From a virus: 33,031 bases of DNA. Location: IMG/VR virus record IMGVR_UViG_3300023202_000338, positions 1 through 33,031 of that record; one strand, given 5' to 3'. Position 1 is the stretch's first letter, and each line of letters starts with the position of its first letter. Shown one piece after another: positions 5,323 through 12,918 of this stretch. The notes under the pieces were generated by a model. That model did no database searches. It saw only the letters and a program-made list of their open reading frames with translations, and was not told the origin of the DNA. Position numbers and translations under genes: made by a program.

Positions 5323-7093
5323 GAAGCCTGTCCGCCTGTCCTTCTCCCAGGTCGACGCCTGGCGCGCGTGCCACCGCAAGGACTGGCTGCAGCGCGTCGC
5401 GCGCGCGGAGACCTACTACCGGGACTACTTCCACTTCGGCAACGTGCTCCACTCCGTGTGCGAGCGCTGGCTCCTCGCCGACGACCGAGGCGTCGACCCC
5501 GAGACCGGCGAGCCCGTCGAGCTCTACCCGAAGGACTGGCACGTCGACCCGGACACGGGAGTCGCCCTGGACTCCGAGAAGCAGGCGTTGATCGCGAAGC
5601 TCGTCGGGAAGGCGATCGACGAGGGCGTGCTCGTGCGTGCCGCCGGCCGCGAGGTCGAGGTCGAGTTCGACCGCTTCCTCTGCGACGTCGACGGACGAGA
5701 GGTGCGCATCGTCGGCAAGGTGGACGTGCTCGAGCCCGAGGGCGTCACCGACCACAAGACCGTCGGGAAGTGGCGCTACGCGAAGTCCGCGCAGCAGCTC
5801 CAGCAGGATCCCCAGGTCCTGCTCTACTTGTGGGAGCTCGTGCAGCGCTACCGCGAGCGCGGCGAGGAGCCGCCCGAGCGCCTGTTCGTGCGCCACAACC
5901 AGTTCGGCAAGGACCCGGAGCGCCCGAAGGTCAGGAAGACCGAGGGCTGGGTCTCGGTGAGCGACGTCGACGCCGCGGTCGAGGGCTACCGTCGCGACGC
6001 CGCGAAGATGCTCCAGACCCGCGCCCTGCCGGACTGGCAGTCCGTGCCCGGCCCCGAACCAGGCTCGAACGCCTGCATGGCCTACGGGGGGTGCGACTTT
6101 CAACGCATCTGCTCGGGCGAACTCTCCGTCGAGGAGCACGACGACTTGCTCCGCCGCCTGAACCGGGATAGACTCTGCACCGACCAGACTACATCCAAGA
6201 GGACGAACGACGTGACGAACGACAGGTTGTCCAAGATGCTCGCCGCGCGGGGCAAGCCCGCGGCGGCGTCCGCCCCTGCCCCCGAGCTGAACTCCGGTCC
6301 GCCGCCCGCCGAGAGCGTCTCCGGCGAGGCGCCCACCGCCGTCGCCCCGGACGAGCCGACGCCTGCGGCGGAGCGCAGCGAGCCGGCGCCGTGGTACAGT
6401 GCCGGGTGTCCGTCGTGCTCGAGCAACCCAACGCCGGGAGTCACGAAGGCCAACCGGCCGTGCGTCGTCTGCAACGCGCGCCAGAAGGCGGAGGGCGGCG
6501 TGACCTCCGATGACTTCGTGATCACCCCAGGCGGTGCACCGGGCACGCTGGAGTGGACTCCTCGCGAGGGCGTCGAGGCGTCGACGGGGGGCGCGGCAGC
6601 TCCGCCCGTCGCCGAGCCGAAGGCCGAGCAGCGCGTCGAGACCGACCCGCCGAAGCCCGAGCCGAAGCCCGAGCCGAAGCCCGAGCCGAAGCCCGAGCCG
6701 AAGCCCGAGCCGAAGCCCGAGCTCGAGCTCGACCCCAAGCCCGCCAAGCGCGGGCCCGGACGCCCGCCCAAGGGCTTCACGCTGTACGTGAAGTGTCGCC
6801 CGACCAAGGGCACGGCCGTCGGGAAGGTCATCCATCTCTCCGACGCTCTCCGTGCGCACATCCGCGCGATGGAGGTGAACCCCTCGAACGGGGGCAGCGA
6901 GGAGTCGCCCGCGAACTTCTGGGCCATGCGCGCCTTCGACAGGCGCGAGGTGCTGAACAGCAACGCCGAGCGCATGGCCTCCGACTTCGGGACGGGGCAC
7001 GTCGTCGCGGACGTCGAGGGCATTCGGGAAGGTGACGAGATCGTCGCTCTCCTGCGGGGCCTCGCTTCGCACGTCGTGGAGGGTGTGGCGTGA
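5315..7093 (+). CDS. PD-(D/E)XK nuclease (RecB/Cas4-like) fused to a zinc-ribbon, AT-hook-like protein
   Basis: 592 aa from ATG 5315, overlapping the primase stop. Residues 1-290 are a RecB/Cas4-type nuclease: LSFSQVDAWRAC at the start, Asp137 in GKVD, Asp146-His-Lys148 as the D...DxK core, and DPQVLLYLWEL resembling the QxxxY region. Four cysteines (Cys19, Cys254, Cys260, Cys266) could hold an Fe-S cluster as in AddB/Cas4. From residue 300 the chain changes: Pro/Ala-rich, then a zinc ribbon Cys365-x2-Cys368-x14-Cys383-x2-Cys386. Six KPEP-type repeats and RGPGRPPKG (479-487, AT-hook-like) follow, then a folded C-terminus. A promoter, SD and GTG at 6146-6214 suggest that the second half (293 aa) may also be made alone. 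Likely role: DNA end processing in replication or recombination. Confidence 0.8.
   Translation: MVEKPVRLSFSQVDAWRACHRKDWLQRVARAETYYRDYFHFGNVLHSVCERWLLADDRGVDPETGEPVELYPKDWHVDPDTGVALDSEKQALIAKLVGKAIDEGVLVRAAGREVEVEFDRFLCDVDGREVRIVGKVDVLEPEGVTDHKTVGKWRYAKSAQQLQQDPQVLLYLWELVQRYRERGEEPPERLFVRHNQFGKDPERPKVRKTEGWVSVSDVDAAVEGYRRDAAKMLQTRALPDWQSVPGPEPGSNACMAYGGCDFQRICSGELSVEEHDDLLRRLNRDRLCTDQTTSKRTNDVTNDRLSKMLAARGKPAAASAPAPELNSGPPPAESVSGEAPTAVAPDEPTPAAERSEPAPWYSAGCPSCSSNPTPGVTKANRPCVVCNARQKAEGGVTSDDFVITPGGAPGTLEWTPREGVEASTGGAAAPPVAEPKAEQRVETDPPKPEPKPEPKPEPKPEPKPEPKPELELDPKPAKRGPGRPPKGFTLYVKCRPTKGTAVGKVIHLSDALRAHIRAMEVNPSNGGSEESPANFWAMRAFDRREVLNSNAERMASDFGTGHVVADVEGIREGDEIVALLRGLASHVVEGVA
6146..6174 (+). 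promoter_or_regulatory. Internal promoter P3 (TTGCTC-17-TAGACT) inside the nuclease ORF
   Basis: TTGCTC at 6146-6151, 17-nt spacer, TAGACT at 6169-6174. It is followed by AAGAGGA (6197-6203) and a GTG at 6212, in frame with the long ORF, which would yield a 293-aa protein starting VTNDRLSKMLAARG. The motif, SD and start mimic other gene starts in this window. Confidence 0.55.
6212..7093 (+). CDS. Probable independent start for the zinc-ribbon/AT-hook protein (nested in the 592-aa ORF)
   Basis: 293 aa if translated from GTG 6212, in frame with the upstream nuclease. AAGAGGA sits 8 nt upstream and promoter P3 ends 37 nt upstream. In the upstream reading, the residues encoded across this junction (RLNRDRLCTDQTTSKRTND) look like read-through of a leader rather than a designed linker. 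The product has a Pro/Ala-rich head, a C-x2-C...C-x2-C zinc ribbon, a KPEP-repeat spacer, an AT-hook-like GRPPKG and a 100-residue C-terminal domain of unknown fold. DNA binding is the natural guess. Whether the cell makes a fusion, a separate protein or both is undetermined. Confidence 0.5.
   Translation: MTNDRLSKMLAARGKPAAASAPAPELNSGPPPAESVSGEAPTAVAPDEPTPAAERSEPAPWYSAGCPSCSSNPTPGVTKANRPCVVCNARQKAEGGVTSDDFVITPGGAPGTLEWTPREGVEASTGGAAAPPVAEPKAEQRVETDPPKPEPKPEPKPEPKPEPKPEPKPELELDPKPAKRGPGRPPKGFTLYVKCRPTKGTAVGKVIHLSDALRAHIRAMEVNPSNGGSEESPANFWAMRAFDRREVLNSNAERMASDFGTGHVVADVEGIREGDEIVALLRGLASHVVEGVA
6653..6724 (+). repeat. 12-bp in-frame repeats encoding Lys-Pro-Glu-Pro units
   Basis: Six units of AAGCCCGAGCCG (the last ends CTC) run in frame and encode a KPEP-repeat spacer between the zinc ribbon and the AT-hook-like motif. 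Such stretches form stiff, extended, charge-alternating linkers. Repeat number is likely to vary by slippage between related phages. Confidence 0.9.
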
Positions 7094-7269
7094 ACGGGCG
7101 GGTCTCGCGGCTCATCCGTCGGCTCGCGCGGTGCGCGCAGGAGTCCGAGAAGCAGCTCAAGAAGCGCTGGAACGAGATTCCTCGCGATCGGCGCTCGGTA
7201 GCCGCCCTGCGCAGCTCGGTGCTGTTCGCCGAGGGCAAGGTGCGCGAGGCGCTCGGCAAGCGGGCGTAG
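7090..7269 (+). CDS. Small basic helical protein (59 aa)
   Basis: 59 aa from GTG 7090, which overlaps the upstream stop (GTGA), to TAG at 7267-7269; the helicase GTG follows 3 nt later. Reading VNGRVSRLIRRLARCAQESE then KQLKKRWNEIPRDRRS, it is basic and looks like two amphipathic helices. Tight packing between two replication genes makes it a likely real, translationally coupled gene. No family recognised; it could be a cofactor of the nuclease or helicase. Confidence 0.65.
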   Translation: MNGRVSRLIRRLARCAQESEKQLKKRWNEIPRDRRSVAALRSSVLFAEGKVREALGKRA

Positions 7270-7272
7270 CCC

Positions 7273-9366
7273 GTGGACGAGTTGTCCCGTAGGCTCGCCG
7301 CACGCGGGCGGGACGTGCCCGCCCCGGAGAAGCCGCCGGTCGACATCGAGGCCGTGCTGGAGGCGCGAGGCACGTCGCCCGAGCAGCAACGAGGCACGAG
7401 CTTCGCGGAGATTCGGCGGATCGTCGACTTGCCGGTGCGCGGCAAGCTGACACCCGAGGAGATCGAGGAGATCAGCCGGATCTACTGCCAGGAGGCCGCA
7501 CTACGTCGAGGGTTTCGCCTGTTCGAGGAGCAGGCGCGCATGATCTCGGAGTTCAGCTACCTCGACGGTGCGTTCGGGAACGTGCCCGTCGGGCGGGGCA
7601 AGACGCTCATCGACATCGCGCTCGCGCAGGTGAGCTACGCCGACAAGGGGCACCGCAAGGTCCTCGTGCTCGTGCCTCCCGGCAACGTGGACTCGATGGT
7701 GCGTCTCATACCTCAGATCCGCAGGTGGATCACCGTGACCGTACCGCTGCACTACGTGCAGGGCAACGTCAGAGCTCGCGGGAGACTCGCCGGCTCCGGT
7801 CTCCCCGGCTGCTACGTCATGCCGTACTCGTTGCTGTCCACGCCGGACACAGTCGACATCCTGAACGCCATCGAGCCCTCCGTGCTGATCTGCGACGAGG
7901 TGCACCGGCTGAAGAACCGCACGTCCGCCCGGACCAAGCGGATCACGAAGTACCTGCGAGGGCACCCCGGCACGAAGTTCGTCGGCATGTCAGGTACGAT
8001 CACGAACAAGTCCCTCATGGACTATTGGCACCTCCTCGGTTGGGCCCTCGGGGGCAACGCGCCGGTGCCCATGAGCCGCGACCTCATCTACCAGCTCGCC
8101 GCGGTGCTGGACGCCGACGCGGACCCGACCGACGACGCCATTCGACGGTGGGCGCCGCTGCGGTACTGGGCGCGCGCGTGGTTCCCCGACGAGCCCGTCA
8201 CGGGCACGGTCGAGGGACTCCGCCGTGCCTACCGCCTTCGCTTCTCCTCGGCTCCGGGCGTCGTGCCGTCGAGCGGAGAGCAGCTCGACACCGGGCTGCT
8301 GCTGCGCAACGCCCCGCGCGAGGACGCCGTGCACTCCCCGTCCCAGGCGGGTAGGAAGCAGCTCGACGAGATGATCCAGACGGTACGAGACCTGTACGTC
8401 ACCCCGTCGGGCGACGAGTTGGCGCACGCCGTGCAGGCGCACAAGTGGCTGCGCGAGCTGACGGTCGGGTTCTACAACCAGCAGGTCTGGCCGGAGCCGG
8501 AGAAGATCGCGCGCAGGCACGGCGTCGGCGAGGACGACGCGCGCGAGATGATCGTGCGCGCGCAGACCCACCACGACCTACACCAGGAGTACGTGGGGGC
8601 GCTGCGCAAGTGGCTCTCGAAGGGCCAGCAGGACAAGCTCGACACGCCGCGTCTCGTGGGCCAGAACATGGCCGCTCACGGCGCGCGCGACGTGGGCGAG
8701 GGGCTGTACCGCTACTGGAAGGCGATGAAGGATGAAGAGTTCCGCGAGATGCCCCAGCGCGAGAGCCGACCGGTGCGCGTCTGCCCCTTCAAGGTCGACT
8801 ACGCCGTGCGGTGGGCCCTACGCAACGCCGCGCTGCCTGACCGAGGTGGTGTCATCTGGGTCTACCACCGGGCAGTCGGCGAGTGGGTGCTCGAGGCGCT
8901 GCAGGAGGCCGGCATCGAGGGCGTGGTTCCCGCGCCGGCGGGGAACGTACCCGAGCTCGAAGACCCCCAGCACAGGAGCAGCATCTTCGTCGCGTCGATC
9001 TTCGCGCACAACACGGGGCGGAACATGCAGCACCACCGGCACCAGCTCTGTCTGGAGTGGCCGCGCAACGCGGTCGCCGCGCAGCAGATGCTGGGCCGAC
9101 TGCATCGCACCGGCCAGGACGCCGACGACCTCGTGGTGGGCCTGTGCGACGTGACGGACTACGACGTCGAGGCACGCGCGGCGGGGCTGAACGACGCGCT
9201 GTACCAGACGCAGACGACCGGCGAGGTGCAGAAGGTCATCTGGGCGCGGTACGAGCCCACGCCGCAGACGATGCCGACCGCCGTGCTGCGCGAGCGCGGT
9301 TTCGAGCCGGAGACCCTCACCCGCGAGCAGGAGCAGATGCTGTCCGAGCAGTTCGACACGGCTTGA
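7273..9366 (+). CDS. SNF2/SF2-type DNA helicase or translocase
   Basis: 697 aa, GTG start 3 nt after the preceding stop. The ATPase motifs are in SF2 order: Walker A GRGKT (residues 107-111), DEVH box (208-211, in LICDEVHRLKN), motif III SGT (240-242, in GMSGTITNKS) and motif VI QQMLGRLHRTGQ (604-615). The last has the QxxGRxxRxGQ form characteristic of the SNF2 group. Proteins of this kind translocate on duplex DNA; phage versions sit in replication modules and are thought to remodel forks or displace proteins. A long insert between the two RecA-like lobes (about residues 260-500) is rich in charged helices. Neighbours (nuclease, polymerase) support a replication or recombination role. Confidence 0.88.
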   Translation: MDELSRRLAARGRDVPAPEKPPVDIEAVLEARGTSPEQQRGTSFAEIRRIVDLPVRGKLTPEEIEEISRIYCQEAALRRGFRLFEEQARMISEFSYLDGAFGNVPVGRGKTLIDIALAQVSYADKGHRKVLVLVPPGNVDSMVRLIPQIRRWITVTVPLHYVQGNVRARGRLAGSGLPGCYVMPYSLLSTPDTVDILNAIEPSVLICDEVHRLKNRTSARTKRITKYLRGHPGTKFVGMSGTITNKSLMDYWHLLGWALGGNAPVPMSRDLIYQLAAVLDADADPTDDAIRRWAPLRYWARAWFPDEPVTGTVEGLRRAYRLRFSSAPGVVPSSGEQLDTGLLLRNAPREDAVHSPSQAGRKQLDEMIQTVRDLYVTPSGDELAHAVQAHKWLRELTVGFYNQQVWPEPEKIARRHGVGEDDAREMIVRAQTHHDLHQEYVGALRKWLSKGQQDKLDTPRLVGQNMAAHGARDVGEGLYRYWKAMKDEEFREMPQRESRPVRVCPFKVDYAVRWALRNAALPDRGGVIWVYHRAVGEWVLEALQEAGIEGVVPAPAGNVPELEDPQHRSSIFVASIFAHNTGRNMQHHRHQLCLEWPRNAVAAQQMLGRLHRTGQDADDLVVGLCDVTDYDVEARAAGLNDALYQTQTTGEVQKVIWARYEPTPQTMPTAVLRERGFEPETLTREQEQMLSEQFDTA

Positions 9367-9390
9367 CTTCCCCGGTCTCGGGTGTATCCT
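9363..9390 (+). promoter_or_regulatory. Promoter P4 (TTGACT-16-TATCCT)
   Basis: TTGACT at 9363-9368 overlaps the helicase stop; after a 16-nt spacer comes TATCCT at 9385-9390, with TG immediately before it. It is the best -35 in the set and lies in the 85-bp gap before the 198-aa gene (ATG 9452). Confidence 0.65.
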
Positions 9391-9451
9391 CGAGGCCCTG
9401 GCTACGAAACCGCGGGCGCCGAGCTGGCGACCCGCCAGGAGCAGAGAAGCG

Positions 9452-10048
9452 ATGGAACAGGAAAAGTACGCAGTTCCCGACGGGGCGTTCACGGACCTGG
9501 ACGGCGCCGGCGGTCTGAACGTCGCGCAGTACGTGCGTTTGGGGCGCTACGTGGCGCTCGTGCGGGAGGTCCGGTATCTCCCGAAGGCTGGCCGGAACAA
9601 GATCCCGGCGACCGTGATCGAGATGGACGTGCTCGCGTGCCTCAGCGCGCCCGAGACTTGGGCGGACGGGGAGCCGGGCAAGTCGGTACCGCACACGCCC
9701 CACTCCGTCGGCGATCGGATCACCGACTTCATCAACATGGCGAAGGTGTACGCCGCCCAGGCGCTGAACTCCTTCATCGGCTGCTGCATGGGGGTCGACC
9801 CGAGGAAGGTCGGCCCCGAGCACGCCGCGACCGTCTGCGGGCCGACGCAGCCGGTGGCTGGCACGATTCTCCTCTTCAACGCCTTCGAGAAGGAGAACGA
9901 GTCCGGGACGGTGGTCTACTCGCGCGTGAACTACGAGCGCGTCGTGCCGGCAGCGGAGCTGGCCGACATCCTCGACGAGGCCGGCATCCGCGTGCTCGGC
10001 GGCGAAGCCAAGCTCGCCGAGATGGTCGAGGCCGAGACCGCCGCCTAG
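9452..10048 (+). CDS. Unknown 198-aa replication-module protein (candidate ssDNA-binding protein)
   Basis: 198 aa, ATG start with AGAGAAG about 4 nt upstream, behind promoter P4. Alternating hydrophobic stretches suggest beta structure: QYVRLGRYVALVREVRYL (about residues 25-42), ATVIEMDVLACL (51-62) and TILLFNAFEKENESGTVVYS (about 137-156). The tail is acidic (EMVEAETAA). Beta-rich core plus acidic tail, between helicase and polymerase and at high expected expression, fits a phage SSB with an OB fold. No signature is recognised and this remains inference. Another non-enzymatic replication accessory protein is possible. Confidence 0.75.
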   Translation: MEQEKYAVPDGAFTDLDGAGGLNVAQYVRLGRYVALVREVRYLPKAGRNKIPATVIEMDVLACLSAPETWADGEPGKSVPHTPHSVGDRITDFINMAKVYAAQALNSFIGCCMGVDPRKVGPEHAATVCGPTQPVAGTILLFNAFEKENESGTVVYSRVNYERVVPAAELADILDEAGIRVLGGEAKLAEMVEAETAA

Positions 10049-10171
10049 CATCGGAACGTAGCGGGGCTCTCGGGACTCGCGGGTCGCTGACCCTCCCCTT
10101 TCCCGACTCAGCCCTCTTCGGGTCGCCTCGCGCGACCGAGGGCCCCGCCCTTTCCCCGCCGGAGCCACGAC
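10049..10171 (+). promoter_or_regulatory. Intergenic gap with an imperfect hairpin before the polymerase gene
   Basis: 123 bp without a gene. It contains GGTCGC (10121-10126), loop CTCGC and GCGACC (10132-10137), flanked by CCTC (10113-10116) and GAGG (10138-10141), giving a bulged stem. Pyrimidine-rich stretches (CCCTCCCCTTTCCC near 10090) surround it and no U-run follows, so it is a weak terminator or a leader structure controlling polymerase expression. No clear promoter is seen. Confidence 0.45.
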
Positions 10172-12397
10172 GTGCTGACCATCGCGATCGACACAGAGAC
10201 GGACCTGATCGGCCCCGGGAACGTGGTGCCGCGTATGGTCTGCACCTCGGCGGCCTACAGGGACGAGACCAACGAGCTGCAGTCCGTGCTCCTCGCCTCG
10301 AGTGAGCGCGACGACCTGCTCGTCTTCTGGCAGTCCCTGCTCGAGGACGACGAGATCCAGCTCGTCTTCCACAACGCAGGCTTCGACCTCGCGGTAGCCG
10401 CGCGTGAGCTCCCGGAACTCCTCCCGCTCATCTGGCGGAAGCTCGCTTCCGGCGAACTCGTCACCGACACCGCCGTGCGCGAGCGCATCCTGCGCATCAC
10501 CACGACGGGTGACGTCAGTTACGAGGAGCTGCCCGACGGCAGCAAGCTGAAGCTGAAGTACAGCCTCGCCGACCTCGCCGAGCGACACCTCGGCGTGGAC
10601 ATGCGCGAGGAGAAGGACGACCCCGAGGGCTGGCGCCTCAACTTCGCGGCGCTGATGGGGCTACCGGCCGACGAGTACCCGGAGGCCGCCGCGGGGTACG
10701 CGCGCAACGACGCCGTACGCACGCTCGAGATCTACGAGCGACAGGAAGAGATCTCGCGGGGCAACATCCACGGTCCCCACTCCACGAGGGGCGAGTACGA
10801 GAAGACGGCGCTATCGTTCGCGCTCTACCTCGTAACCGCGCGTGGCTGGCACGTCGACCCCGTCGAACGGGACAGGCTGAGGGCTTGGGTCGCCGAGGAG
10901 CTGCGCGACGACAAGCTCGAGCTGCTCGTCGAGGCCAAGATCCTGCGCCCCGAGCGGCCGCCGGCACCGTACGCGAACCAGAAGAAGCGCGTCGCCGAGC
11001 TGTTCGAGATGTCCGCGGAGGACGTCGAGTCGCGGCGGTCGTGGACCGACGAGGAGCTGCAGCGTTGTCGCGACGCGGGCATCCGCACGCGCGCCGGGCA
11101 GAAGGGTTCTATCGACACCAAGAAGCTGCACCAGCACGTGCGCGCTGTCTGCGAGCGCCTCGGCGTGGAGGTGCTGCTGACCGAGCCGAGCGAACGCTAC
11201 CCCGAAGGGCAGGTCAGCACCAAGGAGTCGTTCGTCGCCGAGCTGGCGCCGCACGACGAGGTGCTATCGCAGTTCCACCATCGGCAGGGGTTGCAGCAGA
11301 TCGTGAACAAGGAGCTGCCCCCGCTCGAGTCGCCGATCGTGCACTTCAACTACACGCCGGTGGTGTCCTCGTACCGCACGAGCAGCCACGGGGCGCAGAA
11401 GGGCAGGGAGCTCTACCCGGCGACGCAGGGCCACAACGTGAACCCGAAGGTGCGTCGCGCGTACGTCGCGCGCCCCGGGATGGTCCTCTGCAGCGCGGAC
11501 TACGACCGCCTGGAGCTGTGCACGCTCGCGCAGAAGTGCTACGAGCTGTTCGGGCAGAGTCGCATGCGCGACCTCATCAACGAGGGCGTGGACTTGCATG
11601 CGTACCTCGGTGCGCAGATCGCGCTCGAGATGCAGCCGGACTTCGCCGGCGCGGTCTACAAGTTCCGCGAGGACCCGATGGCGGTCTACCGCGCGTTCAC
11701 GGAGCTCAAGGGCTCGGCAGACGAGGAAGTCGCCGCCATCTACGCGAAGTTCCGCAAGCTCGCGAAGCCGACCGGGCTCGGCTACCCGGGCGGTCTGGGG
11801 CCGGCCAAGTTCGTGAACTTTGCCGCCAGCAAGGCGTACAAGGTCCACGTCGACGAGGAGACCGCCTCGAAGCTGCGAGAGATCTGGTTCGGCACGTTCC
11901 CTGAGATGCGCTCGTACTTCGACTGGGTGAACAGCAACTGCGTCGACCCGATCAACCCGGGCGACGTCGACGAGGAGACGGGTCGCAGGCGCGAGCGATA
12001 CTGCTACTACACCCCGCTCGGCTTATACCGCGCTGGCTGCGCGTTCACCGAGTGCGCGAACGGCGCGGGGCTGCAGAGCTTCGCGGCGGACGGGTTCACG
12101 CTGGCGACGTTCAACGCCGTGCGCGCGTGCAGCGATCCCGAGTTCGGGTCGGTGCTGTACGGCGCGCACGTGCTGAACCAGGTGCACGACGAGATCATCT
12201 GCGAGTGGGAGGACGACGAACGCTCGAGCGAGCGTGCCGAGGAGTTGGCGCGGGTCATGCGCCTCTGCATGGAGGTCGTCGTGCCCGACGTGAAGATCAC
12301 CGTCGAGCCGGCGCTCATGCGGCGCTGGGACAAGGACGCAAAGTCCGTGCGCGACGAGCAGGGCCGACTAGTCGTTTGGGAGGATGAAGAGCGATGA
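10172..12397 (+). CDS. polA: Family A DNA polymerase with 3'-5' exonuclease domain
   Basis: 741 aa from GTG 10172. It replicates the phage genome. The proofreading domain has Exo I Asp7-Thr-Glu9, Exo II HNAGFD (Asp72) and Exo III YARND (Tyr176, Asp180). The polymerase domain has motif A ADYDRLEL (Asp443, Glu448), motif B RKLAKPTGLGYPGG (Arg528, Lys532) and motif C VHDE (671-674, Asp673). There is no 5'-3' exonuclease domain. By simple alignment with E. coli Pol I, the O-helix position equivalent to Phe762 is Leu536, and motif A has DRLELC for the usual SQIELR. Its stop overlaps the resolvase ATG by 4 nt. Family assignment is secure; the alignment of motif B is by eye. Confidence 0.95.
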   Translation: MLTIAIDTETDLIGPGNVVPRMVCTSAAYRDETNELQSVLLASSERDDLLVFWQSLLEDDEIQLVFHNAGFDLAVAARELPELLPLIWRKLASGELVTDTAVRERILRITTTGDVSYEELPDGSKLKLKYSLADLAERHLGVDMREEKDDPEGWRLNFAALMGLPADEYPEAAAGYARNDAVRTLEIYERQEEISRGNIHGPHSTRGEYEKTALSFALYLVTARGWHVDPVERDRLRAWVAEELRDDKLELLVEAKILRPERPPAPYANQKKRVAELFEMSAEDVESRRSWTDEELQRCRDAGIRTRAGQKGSIDTKKLHQHVRAVCERLGVEVLLTEPSERYPEGQVSTKESFVAELAPHDEVLSQFHHRQGLQQIVNKELPPLESPIVHFNYTPVVSSYRTSSHGAQKGRELYPATQGHNVNPKVRRAYVARPGMVLCSADYDRLELCTLAQKCYELFGQSRMRDLINEGVDLHAYLGAQIALEMQPDFAGAVYKFREDPMAVYRAFTELKGSADEEVAAIYAKFRKLAKPTGLGYPGGLGPAKFVNFAASKAYKVHVDEETASKLREIWFGTFPEMRSYFDWVNSNCVDPINPGDVDEETGRRRERYCYYTPLGLYRAGCAFTECANGAGLQSFAADGFTLATFNAVRACSDPEFGSVLYGAHVLNQVHDEIICEWEDDERSSERAEELARVMRLCMEVVVPDVKITVEPALMRRWDKDAKSVRDEQGRLVVWEDEER

Positions 12398-12918
12398 ACA
12401 TACTCGCGGTCGACCCCGGTTCGCGCGTGACGGCGTTGGCGAGTTTGTCCCGTAAGAGCCTCAGCGTCCAGGTGCTGCGCGCCAAGGGCGAAGTGGGGAT
12501 GATATGCCAGGTCGTAGACGAAATGAGGTACCTGTGCGAGGGTTGGATCCCTTACGACCACGTCGTCGTGGAGGGCCAAGAGTACCGCCACGCTCGGGGG
12601 TCAAACCCGAACCAGCTCATGCCTCTGGCGCACGTCGCTGGGGCCGTAGCCGGGGCTGCTCTAAGGAGTAACCGCGACATGGCGCTGACCTTCGCCCGCC
12701 CCACGGAGTGGAAGGGCACCGTGCCGAAGCTGCCCCACAACATGCGCACGGCGAAGAAGCTCGGTTGGAAGTTCCACGCGAGCGAGACGAAGGCGCCGTA
12801 CGTCGTCGTCGACGATTGCGGTGATACCGATATCGTCGGCGAAGTTCGACCGCGCGAGTGGTCCGACGTGCTCGACGCCGTCGGGCTGGCCCTCTGGATG
12901 AAGGGGCAGAAGAGATGA
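12394..12918 (+). CDS. RuvC-like Holliday junction resolvase
   Basis: 174 aa, ATG overlapping the polymerase stop; GGAGG lies about 12 nt upstream in the polymerase coding region. The RNase H-fold acidic set is complete: Asp7 in LAVDPGS, Glu60 in VVVEGQ, and Asp158 with Asp161 in SDVLDAVGLAL. This matches the Asp/Glu/Asp-x2-Asp arrangement of RuvC, and the length is close to bacterial RuvC (about 170 aa). It would cut four-way or branched junctions made during replication so that concatemers can be packaged by the terminase. Its gene directly follows the polymerase and overlaps the next gene by 4 nt. Confidence 0.82.
   Translation: MNILAVDPGSRVTALASLSRKSLSVQVLRAKGEVGMICQVVDEMRYLCEGWIPYDHVVVEGQEYRHARGSNPNQLMPLAHVAGAVAGAALRSNRDMALTFARPTEWKGTVPKLPHNMRTAKKLGWKFHASETKAPYVVVDDCGDTDIVGEVRPREWSDVLDAVGLALWMKGQKR

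Noticed and set aside
5294-7072. 592-codon open frame on the minus strand opposite the nuclease gene
   Set aside because: It is the complement of a high-GC coding region. Its translation is Leu/Arg/Gly/Ala-biased with a GLRLGLRLGL-type run, an artefact of the KPEP repeats. No motifs, RBS or coupling are visible.
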